DNA of 64,000 bases, from positions 251,116-315,115 of the forward strand of contig NZ_VTEX01000001.1 of the NCBI RefSeq assembly GCF_008180865.1. The letters run 5' to 3'. The position numbers and the translations under genes are program-made. This stretch comes from Rossellomorea aquimaris. GTDB lineage: Bacteria; Bacillota; Bacilli; Bacillales; Bacillaceae_B. Shown here in pieces: positions 35,907-45,048 of this stretch. Within the stretch, counting starts at the first letter, position 1. Every line of letters starts with the position of its first letter. Under the pieces are notes generated by a model, which saw only the letters and a list, made by a program, of their open reading frames with translations, did not search any database and was not told the origin of the DNA.

Positions 35907-36488
35907 TCAATCCTTTTTTAATTTTTCCAGGTAAAAACGTTTGATTTTATTATCCGTTTCCCGAAGTGGGATGTTTAGTTCCTCCAGTAAGTTCAGGAAT
36001 ATAGCTTCACCTGATTTGCGCTCTTTCACTTCATATTCGAGCTCATAATCTACCATTTGTAAATATGAACTCTTATCGAAGACCAGGAGCCCTTCTATAT
36101 AGTCGATTTCAGCCCGGTTTGTCGTCAGCGTGCCGAAATAATGAAGGGACCCAGTGGGGATTTGAAGGGAATCCAGAACATCTTTGACTTCTCCTTCAGG
36201 AAATGCCCCTTGATGTAAAAGTGATTCAGACTCTTCCTTTGTTAACTTTTGGTTCGTTTCTAGTAGATCCTCTTCTAAAGGGGTTTTTAAGGTCAGCGTA
36301 TAAGTCCCGTTCCTCTCCCGGATTCTTAAGGCTGATTGTATACTCTTTAATTGATAGTCCGAAGTATCAATATAGTGATTGTCTTGAGATGAGAAATCCT
36401 CATCTTTTATATGAAAATGTGAGATTAATCGCGTAAATTCATCTTCTGTTACTAAATTTTTGAATTCTATTTCAATTTCCTGAGCCAT
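35907..36488 (-). CDS. yjbK: YjbK, CYTH-domain (triphosphate-tunnel) protein
   Basis: The internal ATG was chosen after GGAAAGGATG, giving MAQEIEIEFKNLV with the diagnostic ExExK motif at residues 4-8. The 193-aa protein continues with Arg/Lys-rich beta strands (YTLTLKTPLEEDLLETNQKL; ALRIRERNG) that line the tunnel of CYTH phosphatases (adenylate cyclase, thiamine triphosphatase, tripolyphosphatase). Substrate unknown. It is divergent from yjbL-yjbM, the ppGpp synthetase pair. Confidence 0.9.
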   Translation of the reverse strand: MAQEIEIEFKNLVTEDEFTRLISHFHIKDEDFSSQDNHYIDTSDYQLKSIQSALRIRERNGTYTLTLKTPLEEDLLETNQKLTKEESESLLHQGAFPEGEVKDVLDSLQIPTGSLHYFGTLTTNRAEIDYIEGLLVFDKSSYLQMVDYELEYEVKERKSGEAIFLNLLEELNIPLRETDNKIKRFYLEKLKKD

Positions 36489-36616
36489 AACAAGCATCCT
36501 TTCCTTGCATACTTCTTCTATTATCTCTTTAATAAAAGAGAACTTCAATGTTTAGATGAAATGGTTGTCTTATGTTAAAATGATACTGATTGTTTAATGG
36601 AAGGATGAAGAAAAGC

Positions 36617-36991
36617 ATGAGGAAAATAGTTCAATTTAAACACACCACATATGAAAACGGTACATTATACTTACATACCGACCAAGCAGAGCTCCTGCAA
36701 GGGACAACGGCAGCTGGTCAAATTATTGCAGACTCCGATCGCTATGCATTTGTATACTTAGCAGAAAATGAAGAGGAATATGTTTACTTATACCTTGAAG
36801 AGTCGATCTGGGATGAATTGAAAATAGCACTTCAAGAAAAGAGTGCAGTCATTGCGAAAAGCCATGATTATTCTTTGGAGTTAGATCAATTCACTGAAGA
36901 GCTCGATTATCTTGTGTCCAATATAGAAGGAAATGGGAACTATGGTGACGAAATGGTTAAAAAGGTAGAGAGCGTATTTCTTGATAAGTAG
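36617..36991 (+). CDS. yjbL: YjbL, UPF0738 family protein
   Basis: The ATG giving MRKIVQFKHTTYENGTLYLH was chosen; two earlier in-frame starts sit on or upstream of GGAAGGA. The 124-aa acidic protein (YAFVYLAENEEEYVYLYLEE; LDQFTEELDYLVSNIEGNGN) fits UPF0738/YjbL by position and composition. Function unknown. It precedes yjbM by 26 nt, so it probably belongs to the same transcript. Confidence 0.78.
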   Translation: MRKIVQFKHTTYENGTLYLHTDQAELLQGTTAAGQIIADSDRYAFVYLAENEEEYVYLYLEESIWDELKIALQEKSAVIAKSHDYSLELDQFTEELDYLVSNIEGNGNYGDEMVKKVESVFLDK

Positions 36992-37017
36992 TCACGTGAC
37001 GTAAAGAGGTGAGGAGA

Positions 37018-37659
37018 ATGAATCACTGGGAACAATTTTTAGCTCCCTACAAGCAAGCGGTTGATGAATTGAAGATTAAGCTTAAAGGGATGAGGGGAGA
37101 ATATGAACTTCATAACACACATTCTCCCATTGAATTTGTGACTGGAAGAGTGAAGCCGATCGCGAGTATTCTTGATAAAGCAAATCAAAAAGGGATCAAG
37201 CTATCGAATATTGAAACAGAAATGCAAGATATCGCCGGTCTCAGGATGATGTGTCAATTCGTGGAGGATATTCATGTGGTAGTGGAAAAGCTTCGTGGAC
37301 GGAATGACTTTACTATTATAGAAGAAAGAGATTACGTGACCCATAAGAAACAAAGCGGGTATCGTTCCTATCATATTGTCATTGATTATCCGGTTCAAAC
37401 GATTTACGGAGAAAAAAACATTCTGGTAGAAATCCAAATCCGGACACTTTCGATGAATTTTTGGGCTACGATCGAGCATTCTTTGAATTATAAGTACAGT
37501 GGACAGATTCCCGAGCAAGTTCGTCTTCGCATTCAAAGCGCTGCTGAAGCAGCATTCAGACTGGATGAAGAAATGAGCTTGATCCGTGAAGAAATTCAGG
37601 AAGCCCAAGTCATATTTACTAATAAAAAGGAAAAGGATCAACGGGGGAAAAGCTCTTAA
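37018..37659 (+). CDS. relQ: Small alarmone synthetase YjbM (RelQ/SasB)
   Basis: This single-domain (p)ppGpp synthetase transfers pyrophosphate from ATP to GDP or GTP. The 213-aa chain has HSPIEFVTGRVKPIASILDK, DIAGLRMMCQFVEDIH, the catalytic G-loop region SGYRSYHIVIDYP and VEIQIRTLSMNFWATIEHSL, closely like the tetrameric B. subtilis enzyme. It lacks the RelA hydrolase and TGS domains. The ATG follows AGAGGTGAGG; an in-frame GTG lies 9 nt upstream. The neighbours yjbL, nadF and yjbO are co-oriented with 33- and 21-nt gaps. Confidence 0.95.
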   Translation: MNHWEQFLAPYKQAVDELKIKLKGMRGEYELHNTHSPIEFVTGRVKPIASILDKANQKGIKLSNIETEMQDIAGLRMMCQFVEDIHVVVEKLRGRNDFTIIEERDYVTHKKQSGYRSYHIVIDYPVQTIYGEKNILVEIQIRTLSMNFWATIEHSLNYKYSGQIPEQVRLRIQSAAEAAFRLDEEMSLIREEIQEAQVIFTNKKEKDQRGKSS

Positions 37660-37692
37660 CCAAATCAGCAGTGACTTGAAGGGGGTACACGA

Positions 37693-38490
37693 ATGAAGTT
37701 CGCGATTACATCAAAAGGTGATTCGAAGTCCAATACATTAATGCACAAAATGAGGACCTACCTCCAAGATTTTAATTTAACCTATGATGATGATCAACCG
37801 GATATCGTCATATCCGTTGGAGGAGATGGGACGCTGCTTTATGCATTTCATCGCTACAGATCCCGCTTAGATAAGACAGCGTTTGTTGGTGTACATACAG
37901 GACATCTCGGCTTTTATGCCGATTGGGTGCCGGAAGAAATCGAAAAGCTCGTAATCGCTATAGCGAAGACACCTTATCAAATTATCGAATACCCATTATT
38001 AGAAACGATCATCCGCTATCAGCATGGTGGGAAAGAAACCCGTTACTTAGCGTTAAACGAATCGACGGTCAAAAGCGTCGAAGGAACCCTGGTCATGGAC
38101 GTGGAAATCAGGGGCCAGCATTTTGAACGATTTAGAGGAGATGGACTCTGCTTATCGACTCCATCAGGTAGTACGGCTTACAATAAAGCGCTTGGCGGGG
38201 CAATCATACACCCGTCTCTTCCAGCTATTCAATTTGCGGAGATGGCTTCCATCAATAATCGTGTATTTCGTACCATCGGATCACCTTTGATTTTACCTGC
38301 GCATCATACATGCATGCTAAAGCCTGTGAATGGACCAGATTTTCTGGTCACCATCGATCATCTATCTCTTCTTCATAAAGATGTGAAGAGTATTCAATAT
38401 CGTGTCGCTGATGAGAAAATCCGTTTTGCCCGCTTTCGTCCGTTTCCGTTTTGGAAGAGGGTGCATGATTCTTTTGTGGCGGATGAATGA
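37693..38490 (+). CDS. nadF: NAD kinase
   Basis: The enzyme phosphorylates NAD to NADP. Its 265 aa include GGDGT (43-47) in [12 protein letters not shown], the [13 protein letters not shown] segment and the Gly-rich [21 protein letters not shown] loop with the NAD-binding Asn/Ser residues. The ribosome-binding site is GAAGGGGG. It corresponds to B. subtilis yjbN, which has a paralog elsewhere. Part of the yjbL-yjbM-nadF-yjbO run. Confidence 0.95.
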   Translation: MKFAITSKGDSKSNTLMHKMRTYLQDFNLTYDDDQPDIVISVGGDGTLLYAFHRYRSRLDKTAFVGVHTGHLGFYADWVPEEIEKLVIAIAKTPYQIIEYPLLETIIRYQHGGKETRYLALNESTVKSVEGTLVMDVEIRGQHFERFRGDGLCLSTPSGSTAYNKALGGAIIHPSLPAIQFAEMASINNRVFRTIGSPLILPAHHTCMLKPVNGPDFLVTIDHLSLLHKDVKSIQYRVADEKIRFARFRPFPFWKRVHDSFVADE

Positions 38491-38511
38491 CTTAAGGCTG
38501 GGAAGTGTACG

Positions 38512-39405
38512 ATGAAATTTTATACAATGAAATGGGTTATCCCTTCTTCCTATGACGGGAAACTGATGAGAGAGTTTCTAATCGATCAGCAGATCTCAAA
38601 GCGTACACTGACTGCTGTGAAATTTGATGGAGGCACTATAACCGTTAATGGAAAAGAAGAAAATGTCCGATATCACCTTGTAGAAGGGGATATTCTTGAG
38701 ATGAGGTTCCCTGAAGAAAAAGGGAGTGACTCATTAGTTGCTGAAGAGATTCCATTGTCGATCATATATGAGGATGGGGATGTTCTCGTAGTAGATAAAC
38801 CATGGGGTATGAAATCCATTCCTACTAAGAATGAGCCGACAGGAAGTCTCGCCAATGCCATAGCAGGTTATTATGAGAGGGTAGGTATTTGTTCAGCTGT
38901 CCATATCGTTACTCGATTAGATAAGGATACATCGGGGCTTGTTCTAATAGCAAGACACCGCCACGTTCATCATTTATTCAGCCTTCAGCAGAAGGGGCGG
39001 GAAATTAAGAGAACGTATGAAGCATTTGCAGAAGGTGGGTTGGACTCGGACATTGGTACGATCGAAGAGCCTATCGGCCGGAAACCGGATAGTATCATTG
39101 AAAGAGAAGTGCGGCAGGATGGCCGGTATGCCCTGACACACTATAGAGTAAAAAAGCGGTTCCAGGATTTCACTCATATTGAATTGAGATTGGAAACAGG
39201 GAGAACCCACCAAATCAGGGTTCACATGTCATTTATCGGACACCCACTGGCAGGGGATGATTTGTATGGAGGCAGTGTGGCATTGATAGGAAGGCAGGCA
39301 CTGCATTGTAAGAATCTGTCTTTTTTTCATCCTGTTAAAAAAGAATGGGTGTATTTGGAGGCTGTGATGCCTCGGGATATGCGGATTTTGCTTGAAAGAC
39401 AATGA
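38512..39405 (+). CDS. yjbO: RluA-family pseudouridine synthase YjbO
   Basis: This enzyme converts uridine to pseudouridine in rRNA or tRNA. The 297-aa protein has an S4-like N-terminal RNA-binding region (MREFLIDQQISKRTLTAVKF) and the RluA catalytic motif HIVTRLDKDTSGLVLIA with the nucleophilic Asp after RL. RTHQIRVHMSFIGHPLAGD forms the conserved C-terminal block. Target uridine unknown. An alternative ATG lies 15 nt downstream. Confidence 0.93.
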   Translation: MKFYTMKWVIPSSYDGKLMREFLIDQQISKRTLTAVKFDGGTITVNGKEENVRYHLVEGDILEMRFPEEKGSDSLVAEEIPLSIIYEDGDVLVVDKPWGMKSIPTKNEPTGSLANAIAGYYERVGICSAVHIVTRLDKDTSGLVLIARHRHVHHLFSLQQKGREIKRTYEAFAEGGLDSDIGTIEEPIGRKPDSIIEREVRQDGRYALTHYRVKKRFQDFTHIELRLETGRTHQIRVHMSFIGHPLAGDDLYGGSVALIGRQALHCKNLSFFHPVKKEWVYLEAVMPRDMRILLERQ

Positions 39406-39407
39406 GA

Positions 39408-39453
39408 TAAAGAGATTCTTTTCGGTTGACCTGAAAAGAATCTCTATTTTTTT
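39408..39453 (+). terminator. yjbO operon terminator
   Basis: AGAGATTCTTTTCGG pairs with CCTGAAAAGAATCTCT across 4 nt, followed by seven Ts. Confidence 0.93.
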
Positions 39454-39481
39454 GTGGAGCGGGAACAAGCACTATCACACC

Positions 39482-40219
39482 TTATTCAAACTCCCGAAAC
39501 TTCTCCTCCACAAAAGGCATGCTCGACCCCACACTCACCACTTCGATCTCAGGGTATCGCAAAGCTGTCAACTTCCCGCCAAACACAGCTCCTGTATCAA
39601 TATTCGCAGTCTTATTAATGATTCGGGCCTCTTTTACCGGGGTGTGGCCATACACGATCCACGCGTCACCTTTATAATCCGAAGCCCAATCTTTTCTGAC
39701 CGGCGTACCGTCTTCATTCTTCTCACTTGTGATGTCACCGTACAGAACAAAAGTTTTCACCCGATTACTCTGCTTTCCGATCAGCTCTTCTTTAATACCC
39801 GCATGGGCAATGATTAGCTTTCCGTCATCCAACACGTGATATAAAGGAGACTGTTCATACAAAGTGATAAACATATCCCGGTATCGGTCTCTTTCAATCC
39901 GGGGAATGGCACTCAATTCCGCTACTGTCGTTTCTAGCCCGTGCAGGATCTTCACATTATTCCCCAGGAAGTAGCGATAGAGTTTATTACAATGGTTTCC
40001 AGGGACATAGTAAAGACATCCCTTTTCAAACAGATTAAAGACCGTTGAAATGGTCTGAAGCGAGTGGTGACCACGGTCAGTTAAATCCCCTACAAAGCCG
40101 AGCAGTCTTCCATGTGGATTGACGGGGAGACCGGATGTCCAATCGTAGCCTAACTTTTTTGTTAATTCTTTGAACTCTTCATAACAGCCGTGAATGTCTC
40201 CGATTATATCTATTTTCAT
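39482..40219 (-). CDS. prpE: PrpE, bis(5'-nucleosyl)tetraphosphatase / phosphatase
   Basis: The internal ATG gives [20 protein letters not shown] (245 aa, the family length); the eight-codon longer frame has no ribosome-binding site. Metallophosphatase motifs are GDIHG (7-11), [22 protein letters not shown] and IAHAGI / VYGHTPV. B. subtilis PrpE hydrolyses Ap4A and dephosphorylates tyrosine-phosphorylated peptide, and affects spore germination. It converges on yjbO. Confidence 0.93.
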   Translation of the reverse strand: MKIDIIGDIHGCYEEFKELTKKLGYDWTSGLPVNPHGRLLGFVGDLTDRGHHSLQTISTVFNLFEKGCLYYVPGNHCNKLYRYFLGNNVKILHGLETTVAELSAIPRIERDRYRDMFITLYEQSPLYHVLDDGKLIIAHAGIKEELIGKQSNRVKTFVLYGDITSEKNEDGTPVRKDWASDYKGDAWIVYGHTPVKEARIINKTANIDTGAVFGGKLTALRYPEIEVVSVGSSMPFVEEKFREFE

Positions 40220-40395
40220 AGGATACCTACTTTCCTGTGGCATTTTTCTTTTCTTTTCGGTTATTTTATGCCATATTAATGATTCAGTCTTTCATATCGA
40301 GCGGATGTTTATTCATATTTTAATATACCTTCCGTACATAACCAAAACCATATTAGAGATGGTTATCATTTCATAAGAGACATTCGTCATAAGAT

Positions 40396-40424
40396 TTGCT
40401 AGTATTATTACGACTATATACAAT
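40396..40424 (+). promoter_or_regulatory. mgtE promoter
   Basis: TTGCTA, a 17-nt spacer and TACAAT lie 23 nt before the mgtE start. The leader is too short for an M-box. Confidence 0.7.
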
Positions 40425-40447
40425 TCAAGTTAAGAAGGAGGGTGTAT

Positions 40448-41848
40448 ATGATGTCTGAAGTAACCCAGGATCAATCAAAAGATAGAGATAGACAAGAAAA
40501 AGAAATGTATGATGAAGACCTTCTCATTAGAGCCCTTCAAGAAGAAGATCTGGATTTATTTCGCTCAGAATTCGTCCATTTACACTCTTATGACCAAGCA
40601 AAGTTCTTTTCGAAAATAGATGAAGCCCTGCGAAGCCGCCTGTATCATTACCTGTCTCCGGAAGAGATGGCGGAGCTTTTTGAAAGTCTGGATATAGATG
40701 AAGAGGATTATCAGGATATATTAGCTGAGATGAATCCAACTTATGCCGCTGAAATGCTATCGAATATGTATGCCGATGACGCGGTGGATGTCTTAAATGA
40801 GCTGGATAAGGACCAGGTAGTTAGTTATTTAACGATCATGGATGATGAATCAGCTAAAGAAATAAAAGAATTATTGCATTATGAAGAGTATACAGCCGGT
40901 AGTATCATGACTACTGAATTTGTAGCCATTTCCAAGAATCAGACCGTCCGATCGGCCATGTATATATTAAAAAACGAAGCCCCTAATGCTGAAACGATTT
41001 ACTACATTTATGTAGTGGATGATGATAAAAAGCTTGTGGGGGTAATCTCCCTAAGAGATCTCATCATCAGCCATGATGATGTGATGATAGGCGAAATTAT
41101 GAGTGATCGTGTCATGTCTGTAGGCGTCAGCGAAGATCAGGAGGCAGTCGCTAGACAAATGAAAGATTATGACTTTCTCGCTTTGCCTGTTGTTGATTTC
41201 CAACATCACTTACTGGGGATCATTACCGTCGATGACATTATGGACGTTATGGAAGAAGAAGCATCTGATGACTATTCAAAGTTGGCTGGTATCGCCGATT
41301 TGGATTCCATCGACCGAAGTCCATTTAATGCAGCGAAGAAGCGTCTGCCATGGCTGATTGCATTACTGTTTCTAGGGATGTTCACCGCAAGCCTTATCGG
41401 GAGATTTGAAGACACGTTAGATAAAGTTGCGATTCTTGCCGTGTTTATCCCCTTGATCGCCGGAATGGCAGGTAATACTGGAACTCAGGCCCTTGCTGTT
41501 GCCGTTAGGGGGATTGCAACCGGTGACCTGGAAAAGGAAAACAAGATGTCCCTTGTCATCCGTGAAGCGGGAACCGGACTTATAACTGGTACTACATGCG
41601 GGATAGTCGTCAGCATCGTGGTATATGTATGGAAAGGTGAATTCTTCCTGGGGGTGCTCGTTGGGATCTCCGTGTTGGTGTCATTATTTGTTGCAACGCT
41701 CGCTGGTACATTAGTACCGTTACTTATGCACAAACTAAAAGTGGATCCAGCTGTCGCTTCCGGTCCTTTTATTACGACGATAAATGATATTATCAGTATT
41801 TTAATTTATTTTGGTTTAGCGACATTGTTTATGAATTATTTAATATAG
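40448..41848 (+). CDS. mgtE: Magnesium transporter MgtE
   Basis: This homodimeric Mg2+ channel/transporter has 466 aa: a cytosolic N domain with MgtE_N helices (ADDAVDVLNELDKDQVVSYL), two CBS domains (about 135-255, YTAGSIMTTEFVAISKNQTV and GEIMSDRVMSVGVSEDQEAV) that sense Mg2+, and five C-terminal membrane helices with the pore-lining GNTGTQALAVAVRG. Two ATGs and a GTG lie in frame; the one 6 nt after AAGGAGG was taken. yjbQ follows after 25 nt, so the pair is probably one operon of ion transporters. Confidence 0.93.
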   Translation: MMSEVTQDQSKDRDRQEKEMYDEDLLIRALQEEDLDLFRSEFVHLHSYDQAKFFSKIDEALRSRLYHYLSPEEMAELFESLDIDEEDYQDILAEMNPTYAAEMLSNMYADDAVDVLNELDKDQVVSYLTIMDDESAKEIKELLHYEEYTAGSIMTTEFVAISKNQTVRSAMYILKNEAPNAETIYYIYVVDDDKKLVGVISLRDLIISHDDVMIGEIMSDRVMSVGVSEDQEAVARQMKDYDFLALPVVDFQHHLLGIITVDDIMDVMEEEASDDYSKLAGIADLDSIDRSPFNAAKKRLPWLIALLFLGMFTASLIGRFEDTLDKVAILAVFIPLIAGMAGNTGTQALAVAVRGIATGDLEKENKMSLVIREAGTGLITGTTCGIVVSIVVYVWKGEFFLGVLVGISVLVSLFVATLAGTLVPLLMHKLKVDPAVASGPFITTINDIISILIYFGLATLFMNYLI

Positions 41849-41873
41849 AGAGAAGAGAGAGGGGGAGGTATAG

Positions 41874-43736
41874 ATGGAACAGCATGCGTCCGTTACATCA
41901 TTGGTTATTGTCATTCTTGTAGCTTTTTTAACTCCCATATTGCTGCATAAATTCAAATTAAATTTCATCCCTGTAGTCATCGCGGAAATCATTATGGGAT
42001 TAATAATAGGTAAGAGCGGATTTGATATCGTTCACCAGGATATGTGGTTGGAAACACTGTCTACACTTGGATTTATTTTCCTTATGTTCTTGAGTGGACT
42101 GGAAATTGATTTCACTGCATTTTCAGGAGGAAAGAAGAAAAAAGAACTGCTACCTAATGGAAAAGAAGAACCGAACCGTCTGAAGGTAGCGACTTTTATT
42201 TTTATCGGGATATTTTTTGTTTCACTTGGCCTGTCTTATCTGTTCGTCTTATTCGGGCTCATTGATAATGCATTCTTAATGACCCTTATTATTTCCACCA
42301 TTTCACTTGGTGTCGTGGTTCCTACACTTAAGGAAGCACATATCATGAAAAGCGCAATCGGGCAGATCATCCTGCTTGTGGCGGTTATTGCAGATCTTGT
42401 GACGATGATTTTACTGGCTGTATTCGTGTCACTTTACGGTGAAGGTCATGGAAATATGTGGCTTCTCCTTATCCTGTTCGGTGTTGGAGTACTCTTATAC
42501 TTCCTGGCTAAGAGATTGAAGAACAATTCCTTCATCAAGAGCTTGTCGACAGGTACCGTTCAAATCGGGACACGAGCAGTCTTTACATTGATCATTCTTC
42601 TTGTAGCTGTATCTGAAACCGTTGGGGCTGAAAACATTCTAGGTGCATTCCTTGCAGGTGTACTGGTATCATTATTGGCACCAAATCAGGAAATGGTTCA
42701 TAAGCTGGATTCCTTTGGTTACGGATTTTTAATCCCGATCTTCTTCGTGATGGTAGGAGTTGAATTGGATCTGGGATCACTGCTTAGCGATAAAAAGATG
42801 CTTCTGTTGATTCCATTACTTCTGCTTGCTTTCCTAGTTTCGAAAATCATCCCGGTTTACTTATTAAAGTATTGGTATGATACGAAAACAACGATTGCAT
42901 CAGCATTTTTACTTACATCAACGTTATCACTTGTCATTGCAGCTGCGAAAATCGCTGAGAGAATGGAAATCATCACAGCGCAGATGAGTGGTACGCTCAT
43001 ATTAGTAGCGGTGATCACGTGTATCATCACGCCAATATTCTTCAAAAAGCTTTTCCCAAGGGAAAGCGCAAAGGAGAAAAAGCTCAAGATTACATTCCTG
43101 GGAGCGAATCAACTTACGATGCCGGTTTCAAGGGAACTTCATTCATCCCTTTATGAACCAGTCTTGTATCATACAAAACAAGATAAGTCTGATCGTAATA
43201 TTGCTGATTCTCTGTTTACCATCAATGAAATTGACAATTACGAGTTAGACACGCTCGAAGAGAACAACATCTTTGATTCTGACATCATTGTGATATCAAC
43301 CGGTGATGAAGAAATCAATGCAACACTTGCCGTTACCGCTAAAGAATATGGCGTGAATCGTGTCATTGTAAGGGTTGAGAGTCCTGACTTACATGAGACA
43401 CTGCGAGAACAGGATATTGAAGTATATTCCGTGTTCCTGTCAACGAAAGCATTACTGCGTGCGCTCATTGAGTCACCGTCTGTCATGAATATCCTTACGA
43501 ACCAAGAGACATCGCTTTATGAGATTCGCATGCTGAACAGTCAGTTTGAAGGCATGACCCTTCGTAAATTTCCGTTTACAGGAGATGTTATCTTCGTACG
43601 GATCTTTAGAGGAAAAGATTCCATTGTTCCTCACGGAGATACAGAACTCCACATGAACGACCGCTTGATCGTAACCGGTTCAAAAGAATATGTAGATGAA
43701 CTAAAACGCGAACTTGAATTCTGTGAGTATTGCTAA
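41874..43736 (+). CDS. yjbQ: CPA2 cation:proton antiporter YjbQ
   Basis: The 620-aa protein has about 12 N-terminal membrane helices of the Na+/H+ exchanger fold (MGLIIGKSGFD; FLSGLEIDF; GAFLAGVLVS). These are followed by a cytosolic TrkA-N-like nucleotide domain (TFLGANQLTMPVSRELH; VIVISTGDEEINATLAVTAK) and a TrkA-C domain (LRKFPFTGDVIFVRIFRG). This KefB-like architecture matches B. subtilis YjbQ. The transported ion (K+ or Na+) is not determined by sequence. Confidence 0.92.
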   Translation: MEQHASVTSLVIVILVAFLTPILLHKFKLNFIPVVIAEIIMGLIIGKSGFDIVHQDMWLETLSTLGFIFLMFLSGLEIDFTAFSGGKKKKELLPNGKEEPNRLKVATFIFIGIFFVSLGLSYLFVLFGLIDNAFLMTLIISTISLGVVVPTLKEAHIMKSAIGQIILLVAVIADLVTMILLAVFVSLYGEGHGNMWLLLILFGVGVLLYFLAKRLKNNSFIKSLSTGTVQIGTRAVFTLIILLVAVSETVGAENILGAFLAGVLVSLLAPNQEMVHKLDSFGYGFLIPIFFVMVGVELDLGSLLSDKKMLLLIPLLLLAFLVSKIIPVYLLKYWYDTKTTIASAFLLTSTLSLVIAAAKIAERMEIITAQMSGTLILVAVITCIITPIFFKKLFPRESAKEKKLKITFLGANQLTMPVSRELHSSLYEPVLYHTKQDKSDRNIADSLFTINEIDNYELDTLEENNIFDSDIIVISTGDEEINATLAVTAKEYGVNRVIVRVESPDLHETLREQDIEVYSVFLSTKALLRALIESPSVMNILTNQETSLYEIRMLNSQFEGMTLRKFPFTGDVIFVRIFRGKDSIVPHGDTELHMNDRLIVTGSKEYVDELKRELEFCEYC

Positions 43737-43745
43737 GAACTAATC

Positions 43746-43780
43746 AACTTCCCAAGAAATTATTCTTGGGAAGTTTTTTT
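43746..43780 (+). terminator. yjbQ terminator
   Basis: AACTTCCCAAGAA pairs with TTCTTGGGAAGTT across 4 nt, followed by seven Ts. Confidence 0.93.
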
Positions 43781-43826
43781 GGCTCTTTTCGTATAGTTTG
43801 TTGCTATTGTAGAGGGGAAAGTAATA

Positions 43827-44078
43827 GTTGCATTCCGCTCCAGGATGCTCGCTTTCCGCGGGGCTGGCGGTGAGCCTCTTCGGCTGCGCCTCCGGGGTCT
43901 CACCTGTCCAGCTACGGGGCTTAGGGGCTCGAGGTCATAAGCCAAGTCTGCCAAAAAGGCAAAGAGCGCCTTTCCGGCAGACTCGTCTTATGCTTGTCGC
44001 CCCTGGGCAAAGCCCCTCCGCTTTTCGTCCTGTCCAGCAATTCCCGCAGGAGTCGAGCATCCTGCAGCGAGGATCAAC
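43827..44078. repeat. Palindromic repeat family 2, interrupted by a family 1 copy
   Basis: The ends form a hairpin: GTTGCATTCCGCT pairs imperfectly with AGCGAGGATCAAC, and CAGGATGCTCG (43841-43851) pairs perfectly with CGAGCATCCTG (44054-44064). The left arm holds a GGTGAGCC...GGGGTCTCACC stem. Without the insert the element would be about 126 bp. This GC-rich CTTTCCGCGGG...CCCGCAGGAGT type is widespread in Bacillaceae intergenic DNA. It lies where B. subtilis has its thiamine gene cluster. Confidence 0.8.
43903..44038 (-). repeat. Dispersed palindromic repeat family 1, nested copy
   Basis: Read on the minus strand it has the GAAAAGCGGAGG start, the GACAAGCATAAG...CTTATGACCTCGAG core hairpin and the AGCTGGACA end found at 2987-3108. 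The 10-bp CCTGTCCAGC occurs at both borders (43903-43912 and 44029-44038), either as a target duplication or as the remnant of a tandem unit. Confidence 0.8.
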
Positions 44079-44222
44079 TTTCTGAGCATGTATCCTTAAT
44101 GGGAAATAATAACAACAAGAATTTTAGCAAACAATCTCATTTAAGGTAAGTAGAGATTGATTTTCCTTTTAAGGAAGAAGAAATATTTCTTCTTGTTGCA
44201 TTGTTTTCTTGCACACCTTGAA

Positions 44223-44389
44223 GCTCTGTCATGAAAATTCTGTTAAAGATGGTGAGGGGAACTGCGTAGACTCCTGCGGATTTTGGGCGTGCCGAGACCC
44301 CGTTCGGCTAAGCTGAGGAGGCTCGGCAGTACGCTAGCTGCAAGCGAAGCGGTTCCCCTCACCATCCAGCACACACTGGTTGACAGAGC
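44223..44389 (+). repeat. 167-bp palindromic element, copy A
   Basis: Outer inverted ends are GCTCTGTCA...TGACAGAGC. Inner arms GGTGAGGGGAACTGCG/GCGGTTCCCCTCACC enclose a GCCGAGACCCCGTTCGGCTAAGC...GAGGAGGCTCGGC hairpin. A reversed, strongly similar copy of the same length is at 51181-51347. It is noncoding and MITE-like. Confidence 0.85.
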
Positions 44390-44508
44390 CCTGGCAGATT
44401 CTATGGTAGAAAACAACAATCTTTGCGAAAAGAGAATATTTTTTAGAGGAGTTTACACTCTTACCACTAATATCTAATAAGAGAGAAATACTAAAGGGAG
44501 GCATGAAA

Positions 44509-44994
44509 ATGTGGGAATCAAAAGTAATTGAAATCAGAGATAGGCTGAAAGGAAGCTTCATGGAGGTACCAGTTGAGAAGCTGAATGAAAAGCCTTCGCC
44601 AGAGGAATGGAGCATAGCACAAATTGTTCTTCACCTGGCAGGAGCTGAAAAAAGATTTTTAACATTGGCTCTCGAGTCAGCGGAAAATCAATCAGGAACA
44701 TGTAAAAATAGAGCTGATTTATCCGTATTCGATGATCCATCTAGAAAACTGAAGGCACCAATCGAACCAACTTCTGAGTTTCAAAAAAAGGAAAATTTAA
44801 TTCTAGCATTAGATGAATCCCGGTCATTCACTATACGCTTCCTGGAATCATACACAGAAAAAGGTTTGAAAAGTCGATCCATGAACCATCATCGATTTGG
44901 AGATATGCCCATATGGCAAGTGTTAGAGCTTCTCGGTAAACATGAACAAAGGCATTTAGTTCAAATCGAAGAAGTAAAAAGGCGAATCCTGTAG
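44509..44994 (+). CDS. DinB-family four-helix protein
   Basis: The second ATG was chosen, 8 nt after AAAGGGAGG. The 161-aa protein has the DinB/YfiT four-helix-bundle pattern, with the metal-binding His set at IVLHLAGAEKRF, and the helix LLGKHEQRHLVQIEEVKRRI with two His. Many such proteins are thiol- or metal-dependent transferases or stress proteins; the substrate is unknown. It lies between a palindromic element and fabI, where B. subtilis carries thiamine genes. Confidence 0.82.
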   Translation: MWESKVIEIRDRLKGSFMEVPVEKLNEKPSPEEWSIAQIVLHLAGAEKRFLTLALESAENQSGTCKNRADLSVFDDPSRKLKAPIEPTSEFQKKENLILALDESRSFTIRFLESYTEKGLKSRSMNHHRFGDMPIWQVLELLGKHEQRHLVQIEEVKRRIL

Positions 44995-45026
44995 GAATTC
45001 TTCTTTTCTTTTATGGTGTATTACTG

Positions 45027-45048
45027 TAGAATTAGTATCAGGTACTAA
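45027..45048 (+). promoter_or_regulatory. FapR operator at fabI, abutting the -10
   Basis: TTAGTA-TCAGG-TACTAA (45032-45048) has perfect 6-bp palindromic arms and fits the FapR consensus. A TAGAAT -10 ends at its first base, the same geometry as at fabH in this window. Confidence 0.88.

Noticed and set aside
40244..40441. M-box (Mg2+) riboswitch before mgtE
   Set aside because: No M-box sequence blocks are present and the mapped promoter leaves a leader of only about 20 nt.
43828..44085. 85-aa plus-strand frame in the nested repeats
   Set aside because: It consists entirely of two palindromic repeats; the frame is a by-product of their GC content.
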